In this document: positions 27,657-36,354 of the stretch, piece after piece
How positions within the stretch are numbered: the stretch's first letter is position 1
Layout: each line of letters begins with the position of its first letter
Assembly: GCF_020026455.1 (NCBI RefSeq)
Contig: NZ_JAHHQJ010000018.1
Span: 1-64,000 of the forward strand
Reading direction: 5' to 3'
Length of the DNA stretch: 64,000 nucleotides
Origin: Alistipes sp.
Lineage (GTDB): Bacteria > Bacteroidota > Bacteroidia > Bacteroidales > Rikenellaceae
Notes under the pieces: model-generated
What the model saw: the letters and a program-made list of their open reading frames with translations, nothing else
Databases searched by the model: none
Told to the model about the DNA's origin: nothing
Made by a program: the position numbers and the translations under genes

Positions 27657-28859
27657 ATGAAAATCGATACAGGAAAAGGCTCTGTTACACTCGTCGTGCT
27701 GCTGGCAATCTGGTCCGTGTCGGCCATTGCGTCGCTGCCGGGACTGGCCGTCTCCCCTATTCTGGGCGATCTGAACAAGGTGTTTCCCAAGGTTACGGAT
27801 CTCGAAATACAGATGCTCACCTCGCTGCCGTCGCTGCTGATCATCCCCTTCGTGCTGCTCTCCGGAAAGCTCTCCGAGGAGCGGGACAAGCTCAAGATTC
27901 TGATCGTGGGACTGTTGATCTTCTTTTTGAGCGGCGTGGCCTGCCTGTTCGCCCGTAGCATGGCGTGGCTCATTGTCATCAGTTGCATCCTCGGAGTCGG
28001 CGCCGGGATGGTCATCCCCCTCTCGACGGGTCTGATCGTCGACTATTTCACGGGGGACAGCCGCGTTCGGCAGCTGGGTTACAGTTCGGCGATCAACAAC
28101 CTCACGCTCGTCGTGGCGACCGCCGTGACGGGCTATCTGGCCGAGGTCAACTGGCATCTGCCCTTCTTGGTCTATACCCTGCCGGGCATCTCGCTCGCAC
28201 TGTCGTTCTTCCTCCGGAACAGCCGCTCCACTCCCGAGCCGGAGCAGAGCATCCAGATGCGCCACAAGCGGATCGACCGGAGCAAACTCGTCGGGCTGAT
28301 GCTCCTCTACTTCTTCGCCACCTATGCCGTGCTGGCCATCGCCTTCTACGCCTCGTTCCTGATCGACGACTACAAGATCCACAGCTCGTTTTCGGGGGCG
28401 CTGATCTCGCTGTTCTTCCTGGCGATCATGCTTCCCGGACTGTTTGTCAACCGAATCATCCGCGTGCTGAAGCAGAACGTCAACCTTGTGTCGCTGGGGC
28501 TGGTCGGCGTGGGGCTGCTTTGCGTGGGGATCTTCCGTGACCGGACGATGCTCATCGTTGGGGCGTTGCTCTCGGGCTTCGGATACGGGGTGATCCAGCC
28601 CATCATCTACGACAAGGCGGCCATCATCGCTCCGCCCCGCTCCGCGACGCTCGCGCTGTCGTTCGTCATGGCGATGAACTACCTTGCGGTGATGATTTGC
28701 CCCTTCATCATGGACCTCTTCCGCCATCTGTTCCACACCGGGAGCGACCGCTTCCCGTTCCTGTTCAACGCGGCGCTGGTGTTCGCGCTGACCCTCGTCA
28801 CCTGGTTCCGGCGCGGGAATTTCACCCTCGGGCTCGACGAGTCGTACTACAAAAACTGA
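27657..28859 (+). CDS. MFS transporter
   Basis: 400 residues, twelve hydrophobic segments. The start MKIDTGKGSVTLVVLL was chosen because upstream in-frame codons are a shadow of the FISUMP gene and its terminator. The loop after TM2 (SGKLSEERDKLKILIVG) corresponds to the MFS motif A, and VGAGMVIPLSTGLIVDYF lies in TM5. Bacteroidetes members of this type resemble drug/sugar MFS exporters. The substrate is unknown and no neighbour helps. Confidence 0.9.
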   Translation: MKIDTGKGSVTLVVLLAIWSVSAIASLPGLAVSPILGDLNKVFPKVTDLEIQMLTSLPSLLIIPFVLLSGKLSEERDKLKILIVGLLIFFLSGVACLFARSMAWLIVISCILGVGAGMVIPLSTGLIVDYFTGDSRVRQLGYSSAINNLTLVVATAVTGYLAEVNWHLPFLVYTLPGISLALSFFLRNSRSTPEPEQSIQMRHKRIDRSKLVGLMLLYFFATYAVLAIAFYASFLIDDYKIHSSFSGALISLFFLAIMLPGLFVNRIIRVLKQNVNLVSLGLVGVGLLCVGIFRDRTMLIVGALLSGFGYGVIQPIIYDKAAIIAPPRSATLALSFVMAMNYLAVMICPFIMDLFRHLFHTGSDRFPFLFNAALVFALTLVTWFRRGNFTLGLDESYYKN

Positions 28860-28867
28860 CCATAAAT

Positions 28868-28898
28868 CTTGCAGATGACGCAAAAAGGTTTATTTTTG
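28868..28898 (+). promoter_or_regulatory. Candidate promoter for the fimbrillin-FISUMP lipoprotein
   Basis: CTTG (28868-28871), 19 nt, TATTTTTG (28891-28898), 28 nt before the ATG. Confidence 0.65.
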
Positions 28899-28926
28899 TG
28901 AAATAAAGGCACAAAAATAATCTTGA

Positions 28927-30264
28927 ATGATGAAGAGACATCACCTTCTTGCGCTTCTTGCGGCAGGCCTCGTCGTTGTATCCGGCTGTGCCGATAAAGG
29001 GGATGCGATCCCCGGCATTCGGATCACGCCGTCGATCAAAACCCGCGTCACGGGACTCCATTTCGATACGGGCGACTGTATCGGTCTGACTGTCACCAAA
29101 AACGGATCGGATTATGTCCGGAACCGCCAGATGACCTACGACGGCTCGGCATTCGCGGCTTCCGGCCTGCTGTGGTACAACGACCAGAGCGAAGCCTCGA
29201 CGCTCACGGCCTATTTCCCCTATTCAGCCTCGGGTGTTCCCGACGAATTCTCCGTGGCGCAGGACCAGACCGCGGGCTGCGCCTCCTCGGACCTGTTGGG
29301 AGCTGTGGCGAAGAACGTGACGCCCTCGGGCACACCCGTCGGGATGCTGTTCTATCACCTGATGTCGCAGCTGACCATCGTTGTCACCAATAGTTCCGAT
29401 GCCGCGATTTCGGGCGTGACCTTGAGCGGATTCGTCCCGGCGGCTTCGGTCGACCTCTCGGTGCCGACCGCTGCGGCGAAAGCCGGTGCGGCGGCCGCTG
29501 CCATCAAAGCCTTCGAAGTGACACCCGACGCCTCCTACCGTGCGATTCTCGTCCCGCAGCAGGGGGCGCTGACTGTCACGATCTTGACGAGCGACGGCAA
29601 GAGCCGCAGCAAGACCCTCTCTTCGGCAAGGCTCGAAAGCGGCCGGAGGTACGACATGTCGGTGCTGGTCACCAACATCGACATCGAACTGAAGCTGAGC
29701 GGCGAGGTCAGCGACTGGACCGACGGCGGTTCGCTCGACGAGGGCGACGGCGGGACGACTCCCCCACTGGAATACGGCGGTGATACCTACCGCACGACCC
29801 GAATCGGCGGACGGCTGTGGATGGCCGAGAACCTGCGCTATCGGCCTGCGGGCACGGAGATCGGCGAGGGGGTATGGTATCCCGAGGAGGGATTTTCCGC
29901 GGTGGCGGAAAAGGGGCTTCTCTACGATTACAAGACGGCGACGGGCGGTGCCGCGGTCCGCTCCGGGGCTCCGCTGCGGGGCATCTGTCCCGAGGGCTGG
30001 CACGTCCCCGCATTGGCCGAACTCGAATCCCTCCCCTCTATAGGCCCCGAGGCCGGATTTTTCCAGTGCGCCGGATTCTGGATCCTGAACGGCACGGTGG
30101 CCCGATACGGAGACGCCAACAAGGGCTATCTGACAAGCTGCGAGGCTACGGCCGGGCGGAGCAGCTGTCTGATCTACACCACCACGACCGATCCGGTGAC
30201 CGGGGACATCCCGGTCAGCTACGGGCTCTCGCTCCGCTGTGTGAAAGACGCCGCCGGCCGATAG
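28927..30264 (+). CDS. Fimbrillin-like lipoprotein with C-terminal FISUMP domain
   Basis: 445 residues. Lipobox VVVSGC with C at about 20. Residues ~25-265 have the fimbrillin (Mfa/FimB-like) layout: FDTGDCIGLTV, a central LMSQLTIVVTN strand and SGRRYDMSVLVTNIDIELKLSGEVSDWTDGG. An acidic Gly-rich linker leads into a short FISUMP domain (YRTTRIGGRLWMAENLRY, ICPEGWHVPALAELE, YGLSLRCVKD). It is likely a surface adhesin or pilus-related protein. A bidirectional terminator separates it from hom. Confidence 0.85.
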   Translation: MMKRHHLLALLAAGLVVVSGCADKGDAIPGIRITPSIKTRVTGLHFDTGDCIGLTVTKNGSDYVRNRQMTYDGSAFAASGLLWYNDQSEASTLTAYFPYSASGVPDEFSVAQDQTAGCASSDLLGAVAKNVTPSGTPVGMLFYHLMSQLTIVVTNSSDAAISGVTLSGFVPAASVDLSVPTAAAKAGAAAAAIKAFEVTPDASYRAILVPQQGALTVTILTSDGKSRSKTLSSARLESGRRYDMSVLVTNIDIELKLSGEVSDWTDGGSLDEGDGGTTPPLEYGGDTYRTTRIGGRLWMAENLRYRPAGTEIGEGVWYPEEGFSAVAEKGLLYDYKTATGGAAVRSGAPLRGICPEGWHVPALAELESLPSIGPEAGFFQCAGFWILNGTVARYGDANKGYLTSCEATAGRSSCLIYTTTTDPVTGDIPVSYGLSLRCVKDAAGR

Positions 30265-30270
30265 ACAATG

Positions 30271-30299
30271 AAAAAGGTCCCTGAAGAGGGACCTTTTTT
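30271..30299. terminator. Bidirectional terminator between the fimbrillin-FISUMP gene and hom
   Basis: Arms aaaaaggtccct (30271-30282) and agggacctttttt (30287-30299), between convergent genes. Confidence 0.9.
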
Positions 30300-30303
30300 C
30301 GGA

Positions 30304-31512
30304 TTAATCGCGGTTCAGGAAGAAGATCGGGATGTTGGCCAGGAAGACGTCCCGGCCCGACAGTTGCGATCTTTTTTCGAGCAGTTCGCGCAGCGGGATT
30401 TCGCCGATCACGTAGTTGCTCTCCTCGCTGATGAACTGTTCGTGGATCTTCGTGAAGTTCAGAATGCCCTGCACGTCGGTCTCCTTGTAGCGGGCATAGA
30501 TTTTCAGCGTGATGTCGGTCGTGTAGTCGGGTTTCTCGATGTAGTTCATCTTCTTGTACTCGTAGCGGTAGTCGTTCAGCCGCGCCATGATGTCGCTCAG
30601 GATCGACGATGCCGTGGGCAGGCTGCCCGCACCCTTGCCGAACATGAACTGCCGGTCGTAGCACTCGCCGCGGATCACCACGCCGTTGTACTCGTCGTCG
30701 ACGCTGTAAATATACTTGGAGGGCGTCACGAATTCCGGCATGACGAACATCGTGAAATGCTCGTCGCTGACCTTGACGACCTGTGCCACCAGCTTGATCT
30801 TCACGTTCTTCTCCCGGGCATAGCGGATGTCCGACTCGTGGATCGTCGAGATGCCGTAGGTGAAGATGCGCTCCGGGGCGACGTAGGTTCCCAGCGCATG
30901 CACGGTGATGATCACCAGCTTGAACAGCGAGTCGTAGCCCTCGATGTCGAACGAAGGGTCGCTTTCGGCGAATCCCAGCGCCTGAGCCTGTGCGAGGGCA
31001 TTGGCGTAGGAGTCCTTGTGGTCGAAGACGCGCGAGAGGATGTAGTTCGACGAACCGTTCAGAATGCCCTTGACCTCCAGCAGCAGGTCGTTGTCGTAGT
31101 ACTCTTCGAGGTTGCGGATCACGGGGATCGAGCCGCATGACGAGGCGTCGTAGAGCAGTGCCACGTTGTGGGTTTTCTGAATCTCGATCAGCTCGGGGAG
31201 GTGCTTGGCCAGCATCGTCTTGCTGCCCGACACGACCGGGATGCCGCGCAGCATGGCCCGTTTGACGATGTTGTAGGCGGCATCGGCGTCGTCGATGACC
31301 TCCACCACGAGGTTGATGTCCCGGTTGTCGAGGATCTCGTCGGCCGAGGTGGTGAACAGCGAGGGGTCGACTTCGATCTTGCGCGGCTTCCTGGGGTCGC
31401 GGACGCAGATTTTCACGATTTCGGCGTGGGCGTTCTTCGATTTGCGCACCACTTCGTAGATGCCCTGTCCGACGACGCCGAATCCGAACAGTCCGATTTT
31501 GATTTTGGTCAT
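30304..31512 (-). CDS. hom: Homoserine dehydrogenase
   Basis: 402 residues. It reduces aspartate semialdehyde to homoserine with NAD(P)H. The Rossmann motif GLFGFGVVGQGIYE is at residues 7-20. VSGSKTMLAKHLPEL, LYDASSCGSIPVIRNLE and the catalytic KGILNGSSNYIL follow, with GFAESDPSFDIEGYDSLFKL in the substrate domain. About 75 C-terminal residues could be a degenerate ACT-like domain. It is the third gene of metY-metX-hom, 15 nt after metX, and so under the metY leader. Confidence 0.95.
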   Translation of the reverse strand: MTKIKIGLFGFGVVGQGIYEVVRKSKNAHAEIVKICVRDPRKPRKIEVDPSLFTTSADEILDNRDINLVVEVIDDADAAYNIVKRAMLRGIPVVSGSKTMLAKHLPELIEIQKTHNVALLYDASSCGSIPVIRNLEEYYDNDLLLEVKGILNGSSNYILSRVFDHKDSYANALAQAQALGFAESDPSFDIEGYDSLFKLVIITVHALGTYVAPERIFTYGISTIHESDIRYAREKNVKIKLVAQVVKVSDEHFTMFVMPEFVTPSKYIYSVDDEYNGVVIRGECYDRQFMFGKGAGSLPTASSILSDIMARLNDYRYEYKKMNYIEKPDYTTDITLKIYARYKETDVQGILNFTKIHEQFISEESNYVIGEIPLRELLEKRSQLSGRDVFLANIPIFFLNRD

Positions 31513-31527
31513 GGGGTATCCTGTTTT

Positions 31528-32541
31528 TTAATTGTTCATGAAAGGCAGCAGTATGTGGTTCAACTGCTCGTGTTCGACGAGGAATCCGTCGTGGCCGAAC
31601 GGCGAATTGATCTCGTGGTAGACGCTGCCGGGGATCATCGCGTGCAGGTGGCGCATCTCCTCCGGAGTGAAGATGATGTCGGTCGTGATGCCGACGACCA
31701 GCGTCCGGGCCGTGATGCGGCCGAGCGCCTGCTCCAGCCCACCCCGCCCGCGGCCCGCATCGTGCGTGTCGAAGGCATTGAGGATCGCGTAATAGGAATA
31801 GGCGTTGTAGCGGCGCCGGAGTTTTTCACCCTGATATTGCTGGTAGGTGCACGCCCGGTGTGCCGCGGGATGCTCCTCTCTGTCCTGCTGGGTGAGGTTG
31901 TAGCCTTCGGGACCGCGGTAGCTCAGCAGGCCGATGGCCCGGGCTGCCGCCAGTCCTTTCATCCCGGCGTCGTCGCGCGGCTGGCCGAAAGAGGTGTCGG
32001 CCTCGATGGCCATGCGCTGTGTTTCGTCGATGGCGATGGCCCAGGGCGAAGCCTTGGCCGCGGTGGCGATCAGTGCGAGGCGGTCGATCCGCTCCGGTTC
32101 CGAAACGGCCCATTCCACAGCCTGGAATCCGCCCACCGAGCTGCCCACAAGCGTCCCGATGCGGCCGATGCCGAGCCCGTCGGCCAGCTGACGGTGTGCC
32201 CGCACGATGTCGCGGATCGTGAAGGGCGGGAAATCCTTGTACCAGGGCTGTCCCGTGGCGGGATTCATGTGCAGCGGCCCGGTCGTGCCGTAGTGCGAGC
32301 CGATGATGTTGGCGCAGACGACGAAATGGCGCGCGGGGTCGAGGAACCGTCCCGCCTCGACCGTATGGGGCCACCAGTCGGCGACGTCCGAATTGGCCGT
32401 CAGCGCGTGGCACACCCATGCGACATTGTCCTTGGCGGCGTTCAGCGTGCCGTAGGTGTGGTAGGCGATCCGCAGTTCGGGCAGGGTGTGCCCCGTTTCG
32501 AGTTCGAACGGCCCGGGGGTTCTGTAAATCTGCGGTTCCAT
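31528..32541 (-). CDS. metX: Homoserine O-acetyltransferase
   Basis: 337 residues, alpha/beta hydrolase fold. It makes O-acetylhomoserine, the substrate of the adjacent MetY. Nucleophile serine in LVGSSVGGFQAVEW; WVCHALTANSDV, the THYGTTGP-like GSHYGTTGPLHMNP, the acid in GITTDIIFTPEEM and the histidine in SPFGHDGFLVEH complete the triad. The start codon overlaps the metY stop by 1 nt, so translation is coupled. Confidence 0.96.
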   Translation of the reverse strand: MEPQIYRTPGPFELETGHTLPELRIAYHTYGTLNAAKDNVAWVCHALTANSDVADWWPHTVEAGRFLDPARHFVVCANIIGSHYGTTGPLHMNPATGQPWYKDFPPFTIRDIVRAHRQLADGLGIGRIGTLVGSSVGGFQAVEWAVSEPERIDRLALIATAAKASPWAIAIDETQRMAIEADTSFGQPRDDAGMKGLAAARAIGLLSYRGPEGYNLTQQDREEHPAAHRACTYQQYQGEKLRRRYNAYSYYAILNAFDTHDAGRGRGGLEQALGRITARTLVVGITTDIIFTPEEMRHLHAMIPGSVYHEINSPFGHDGFLVEHEQLNHILLPFMNN

Positions 32542-33827
32542 TATCCGATTTGTGCAAAGGCCTGTTCGAAATCCTCGATGAGATCGTCGGTGTTCTCCAG
32601 TCCCAGCGAGATGCGCAGCAGCGTGGGCGTGACGCCTGCCGCTGCGAGGTCGGCGTCGCTCAGCTGTTTGTGGGTCGTCGACGCCGGGTGGGTCACGACG
32701 CTGATCGAGTCGCCGATCATGGTCATGTTGGCCGCCAGACGGAGCGACTCGACGAAGCGCACGGTGCTTTCGAGCGTGCCCTTGAGTTCGACGGTGAAGA
32801 CCGCCGATGAACCGTAGCGGTAGTATTTGCGGGCGTTTTCGTGGCTTGGGTGCGTGTCAAATCCCACGAAGCTGACCCGCTCGACCTTCGGGTGCTTGCG
32901 GCAGTATTCGGCCAGTTTCCAGGTGGATTCCACCTGATGCTTCACGCGCAGCGAGAGGGTCTCCAGTCCGATCATCATCAGGTAGGAGTCGAACGGCGAG
33001 GGGCAGCACCCCAGGTCGCGCAACCCGTCGACGCGGCATTTGACGATGAAGGCCGCCGCACCGAACGCCTCGTGGAGATTCAGCCCGTGATACCCTTCCG
33101 AAGGGCCGTCGATCTGCGGGAATTTGCCGTTCGCCCAGTTGTAGTTGCCGCCGTCGACGATCACACCGCCCATGGCCGTTCCGTGGCCGTTGATCCATTT
33201 CGTCGCGGAGTCCACGACGATGTTTGCGCCCCAATCGAACGGATTGCACAGGTAGCCTGCCGCTCCGAACGTGTTGTCAATGATCAGGGGAACGTCGCAC
33301 TTCCGGGCCAGTTTGCCCAGTGCCTCCAGGTCGGGGACCGCACAGGTGGGATTGCCCATGCTCTCGGCGTAGAGCGCCTTGGTGCGGCTGTCGATCAGCG
33401 CCTCGAAATCCTCGGGACGCTCGCTCGGGGCGATGCGGCAGTCGATGCCGAGCCGGCGCAGCGACGTGCGGAACTGGTTGTAGGTGCCTCCGTAGAGGAA
33501 GGGTGCGGCGACGATGTTGTCCCCCTCGGCCGCCAGCGAGAGCACGGCGATCAGGATGGCCGACATGCCGGACGAGACGGCGAGTGCCCCCACGGCGCCA
33601 TACAGCGCGGCGATGCGCTGCTCGTAGGCCGTCGTGGTGGGGTTTTGCAGACGCGTATAGATGTTGCCTCCTTCGCTTAACTCGAAGAGCCTTGCGGCAT
33701 GGTCGCAGTTTTTGAACCGATAGGCTGCCGTGGGATAGATCGCCACGCCTCGGGCGCCGGTGGATTCGTCGGGCTGCAGACCCGCATGAATCTGAAGGGT
33801 TTCGAAACGGTACTTTTTTGAATCCAT
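32541..33827 (-). CDS. metY: O-acetylhomoserine sulfhydrylase (aminocarboxypropyltransferase)
   Basis: 428 residues, PLP enzyme of the Cys/Met metabolism family. It joins O-acetylhomoserine and sulfide to homocysteine. N-terminal FETLQIHAGLQPDESTGARGVAIYPT and the PLP lysine in VDSATKWINGHGTAMGG are clear. The MetY-specific insertion (NWANGKFPQIDGPSEGYHGLN) separates it from cystathionine synthases. It is first in the operon, 36 nt downstream of a terminator hairpin and 91 nt downstream of a Met/Cys-rich leader peptide. Confidence 0.97.
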   Translation of the reverse strand: MDSKKYRFETLQIHAGLQPDESTGARGVAIYPTAAYRFKNCDHAARLFELSEGGNIYTRLQNPTTTAYEQRIAALYGAVGALAVSSGMSAILIAVLSLAAEGDNIVAAPFLYGGTYNQFRTSLRRLGIDCRIAPSERPEDFEALIDSRTKALYAESMGNPTCAVPDLEALGKLARKCDVPLIIDNTFGAAGYLCNPFDWGANIVVDSATKWINGHGTAMGGVIVDGGNYNWANGKFPQIDGPSEGYHGLNLHEAFGAAAFIVKCRVDGLRDLGCCPSPFDSYLMMIGLETLSLRVKHQVESTWKLAEYCRKHPKVERVSFVGFDTHPSHENARKYYRYGSSAVFTVELKGTLESTVRFVESLRLAANMTMIGDSISVVTHPASTTHKQLSDADLAAAGVTPTLLRISLGLENTDDLIEDFEQAFAQIG

Positions 33828-33862
33828 GATGTGGTGTTTGTGTCAGTCTTAATAAATCCGAT

Positions 33863-33890
33863 AAAAAAATCCGGCTTCAAGGAAGCCGGA
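33863..33890 (-). terminator. Attenuator terminator in the metY leader
   Basis: Read on the minus strand: tccggcttc (33890-33882), loop ctt, gaagccgga (33878-33870), then seven T (33869-33863). It sits between the leader peptide stop and metY with no promoter after it, so it must be read through for the operon to be expressed. Confidence 0.85.
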
Positions 33891-33917
33891 CTGTGTCATT
33901 TTCAGTGCATGAAGGAG

Positions 33918-34016
33918 CTACACCCGGCGAAAACGGTTGCACATGCACATGGACATCATCATCGTTGCGCGGAGATCTCCGCGGCGCTGACGGTCGTATG
34001 TCGTAGGGCTGTTCAT
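33918..34016 (-). CDS. Methionine/cysteine-rich leader peptide of metY-metX-hom
   Basis: A 32-codon frame, ATG at 34016 and TAG at 33920-33918, too short for usual gene calling. Residues 19-26 read MMMSMCMC: five Met and two Cys in eight codons. The ATG lies 24 nt after a perfect -7 box, so it is near the 5' end of the transcript. A 16-bp palindrome (33968-33983) sits in its codons just before the Met run. Downstream pairings and a terminator (see findings) give the layout of a classical amino-acid attenuator: stalling at Met/Cys codons would favour the antiterminator and so the expression of metY, metX and hom. The frame is seen; the function is inferred. Confidence 0.75.
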   Translation of the reverse strand: MNSPTTYDRQRRGDLRATMMMSMCMCNRFRRV

Positions 34017-34039
34017 TCGCTTCTGTTGCTCTTTCGGTG

Positions 34040-34047
34040 CAAATATA
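34040..34047 (-). promoter_or_regulatory. -7 box of the metY leader transcript
   Basis: Minus-strand TATATTTG (34047-34040). No clear TTTG -33 element was found at 19-21 nt. Within the 572-nt gap 33828-34399, the part 34048-34350 shows no gene; a 93-codon frame there is compositionally odd and was rejected. Confidence 0.65.
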
Positions 34048-34351
34048 GAAATTTTTTTCGGAAATCCCCTTTTCGGTTCGGAATTTTGATTTTGGCGAAG
34101 CGATTGTCGCGAAGGCCCTGCATCGCCTGTTTGGCGGCGAGCCTGCCCTTCCCGTCTTTCACGCCCTCCGATTCCGGGCGGAAGTTTTGCTCCGTCCCTG
34201 TACCGGGAACGGCCTGTTCCGGCCGGAAGTCCCGCCCTGCCTCTGCGGCGCCACCCTCTTTGCCGCCCACCTCGTCACCCTCCTCACTGTCCACCTCGCT
34301 GTCCTCCTCGCCCGTCCCGTCCGGGGGCAGGTTCCTTTCCGGGCATGAAAA

Positions 34352-34380
34352 AGCCCCGCAGTTAAACTGCGGGGCTCTTT
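34352..34380. terminator. Terminator after the TetR gene
   Basis: Arms agccccgcag (34352-34361) and ctgcggggct (34367-34376) with loop ttaaa, an A tract on the side that serves minus-strand transcription and a T tract on the other. Confidence 0.85.
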
Positions 34381-34399
34381 CATGCGGAGCGCGTGCATC

Positions 34400-34981
34400 T
34401 CACGGTTTGCTGTCAATCAGCTCGATGCCCTTCCGGGTTGCCGCGCCGCGGAGTATCGTTCGGCAGAAGAGCCGGAGTTCCTCGCGGACCGTGCCGTTCA
34501 GACGCAGGTCGAGGATCGTGCTCATCAACTGATCGGCAAATGCCGGGGCGTCGATTTCGGGCAGTAGAAGCTCTTCCTGACGGCACGTTTCGAGGTAGTC
34601 GGTCAACTCCCTGCGCCAGAATTCCCGGTGTTCGTCGTAGTGTTCCGCGAAGATGATCTTGCGGCTGATGTCCGACAGGAAACTGTGGTCCACCGTGTAG
34701 AGGTTGTCGATGTATTCATTCGCCAGCCGGAGGACCTTTTGCAGCGTATCGCCGCCGCGCCGTTTGCGGCAGGCGACGATGCGTTCCTGCTGCTGGAGGC
34801 TCATGGCGTCGAGGCATGCGCTCACAAGGTCATTCTTGTCGGTGAACATTTCGTACAGGGTGCGTTTCGAGATTCCCAGCGTCTGCACGATCTCATCGAC
34901 CCGGACGGCACGGATGCCGTTCCGGGCGATAAGCTCCTGCGTAGCGTGGATGATCTCTTCTTTGGTCACTCCCCGTTTCAT
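34400..34981 (-). CDS. TetR/AcrR family regulator
   Basis: 193 residues. The N-terminal helix-turn-helix (EEIIHATQELIARNGIRAVRVDEIVQTLGISKRTLYEMFTDKNDL, about 8-52) is typical of TetR, and the C-terminal ligand domain is divergent. Its start codon overlaps the stop of the outer-membrane factor gene by 1 nt, so it is the last gene of the efflux operon, and probably senses a pump substrate and represses the operon (inference). Confidence 0.93.
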   Translation of the reverse strand: MKRGVTKEEIIHATQELIARNGIRAVRVDEIVQTLGISKRTLYEMFTDKNDLVSACLDAMSLQQQERIVACRKRRGGDTLQKVLRLANEYIDNLYTVDHSFLSDISRKIIFAEHYDEHREFWRRELTDYLETCRQEELLLPEIDAPAFADQLMSTILDLRLNGTVREELRLFCRTILRGAATRKGIELIDSKP

Positions 34982-36351
34982 TATTTTTCCTCCGTAATGT
35001 CACGTCCTCCGCCGAGAGCCTGGTAGAGGTTCACGGTTCCCTGGATTTCGTCGAAACGGTCCGCGATCTGTGACAGTTGTGCCGCAAGCAGCGACTGCTG
35101 TGCCGTCAGCACCTCGAGGTAGGTCGTCGAGCCGTGCTGCATCAGCAGTTCGGTCGACTCCACGGCGCGCTCCAGTGCTTCGATCTGCCGCACGCGGAGA
35201 TCGGTCTTGGCACGGGCCGACTGGCATTGGGTGAGGGCATTGTTGACCTCGGCACCCGCATTGAGCAACGTCTGCTGGAATGCGAGCTTCGCCTCCTCCT
35301 GCTGCGCCTTGGCGATCTTCACGCGGGCACGGTTGGCATTGGCGTTGAAGATCGGCTGCAGGAGCGATCCTACGGCGTTCCAGATCAGCTTGCCGGGATT
35401 GACGATATAGGCCCCGCCGTTGTTGGTCCAGCCCAGCGTACCGCTCAGCGTGATCGAGGGATAGAGCGACGAACGGGCACTTGCCGTGGCGTAGTAGGAC
35501 TGGATGAGCGAATACTCGGCCGAACGTACGTCGGGACGGTTCGAAAGCATCTGCAGAGGTACGCCGACCGCCAGGTCGTCGGGCAGCTGCTGGTTGTCGA
35601 GACGTCCGCGCGCGATGGTGTGCGGAACCTCTCCCAGCAGCGAGCAGAGCGAGTTTTCGATCTGCGTACGCTGGTGGCCCAGGTCGTGCAGCGAAGCCTC
35701 GATGGTCAGCGTGTTGGCCTCGTACTGGGCCACTCCGGCCTCGTTGGCATAGCCCGCCTCCTTCAGGGCGCGCATCGCCTCGACGCTCTGGCGCCATTTG
35801 GCGGCCGTCTCTTCCGTCACCTCATACTGGTTGTCGAGCATCAGCAGCGTGTAGTAGAGATTGGCCACACCCGAGATCAGCTGTGTCTTCACGGCCTGCT
35901 CATACTCCCTGCTCTGGGCGTAGAGCGCCTTGGCCCTGCGCTTGGCGTTGGTCAGTCCGTTGAAGATGTCGATCTGCCAACTGGCCGCCACGGGAATCGA
36001 ATAGATTTTCGTCGTCGGGGCGCCGTCGAAGCTGCTCAAGCTGCCCTGCGGGGCGAAGTTGAACGACGGCAGGTAGGCCAGACGCGCCGATTTAAGCGTG
36101 GCCTCGGCCTCCTTCACACGCCAGCCTGCCGACTGCAGGTCGGTGTTGTTCTCCAGTGCAAGCGCGATGAGCGCCTGCAACTGGGGATCGGTGAACATTT
36201 CCTGCCAGCGGATGTCGCCCAGGGTGGTCGTATCGGCGGTCTCGGCCGATCCGTAGAGCCCTGCGGTCGTCACCTCGGGACGGGTGTAGGGTTTGTAGAT
36301 GCCGCAGCCGGTCAGCGCCGCTGCAGCGCATATAATCAGGATCTTTTTCAT
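34981..36351 (-). CDS. RND efflux outer-membrane lipoprotein (OprM/NodT family)
   Basis: 456 residues. Lipobox ALTGC with C16. Two OEP repeats with long coiled helices; conserved SYYATASARSSLYPSITLSGTLG and the C-terminal ERAVESTELLMQHGSTTYLEVLTAQQSLLAAQLSQI. It forms the trimeric exit duct for the pump encoded upstream (3 nt gap). Third gene of the adaptor-pump-OMF-tetR operon. Confidence 0.95.
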   Translation of the reverse strand: MKKILIICAAAALTGCGIYKPYTRPEVTTAGLYGSAETADTTTLGDIRWQEMFTDPQLQALIALALENNTDLQSAGWRVKEAEATLKSARLAYLPSFNFAPQGSLSSFDGAPTTKIYSIPVAASWQIDIFNGLTNAKRRAKALYAQSREYEQAVKTQLISGVANLYYTLLMLDNQYEVTEETAAKWRQSVEAMRALKEAGYANEAGVAQYEANTLTIEASLHDLGHQRTQIENSLCSLLGEVPHTIARGRLDNQQLPDDLAVGVPLQMLSNRPDVRSAEYSLIQSYYATASARSSLYPSITLSGTLGWTNNGGAYIVNPGKLIWNAVGSLLQPIFNANANRARVKIAKAQQEEAKLAFQQTLLNAGAEVNNALTQCQSARAKTDLRVRQIEALERAVESTELLMQHGSTTYLEVLTAQQSLLAAQLSQIADRFDEIQGTVNLYQALGGGRDITEEK

Positions 36352-36354
36352 GTC

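Noticed and set aside
25892..28015. A 707-codon minus-strand frame opposite the FISUMP lipoprotein and MFS genes
   Set aside because: Shadow frame without domain; it also crosses a promoter and a terminator of the plus-strand genes.
33828..34060. SAM riboswitch upstream of metY
   Set aside because: I looked for the SAM-I and SAM-II layouts and could not place their conserved cores. The leader peptide with Met/Cys run and terminator explains the region better. A covariance-model scan would settle it.
34013..34294. A 93-codon minus-strand frame upstream of the metY leader
   Set aside because: It overlaps the metY leader promoter and leader start. Its composition (Gly/Glu/Arg-rich) reflects local repeats, and no family is recognised.
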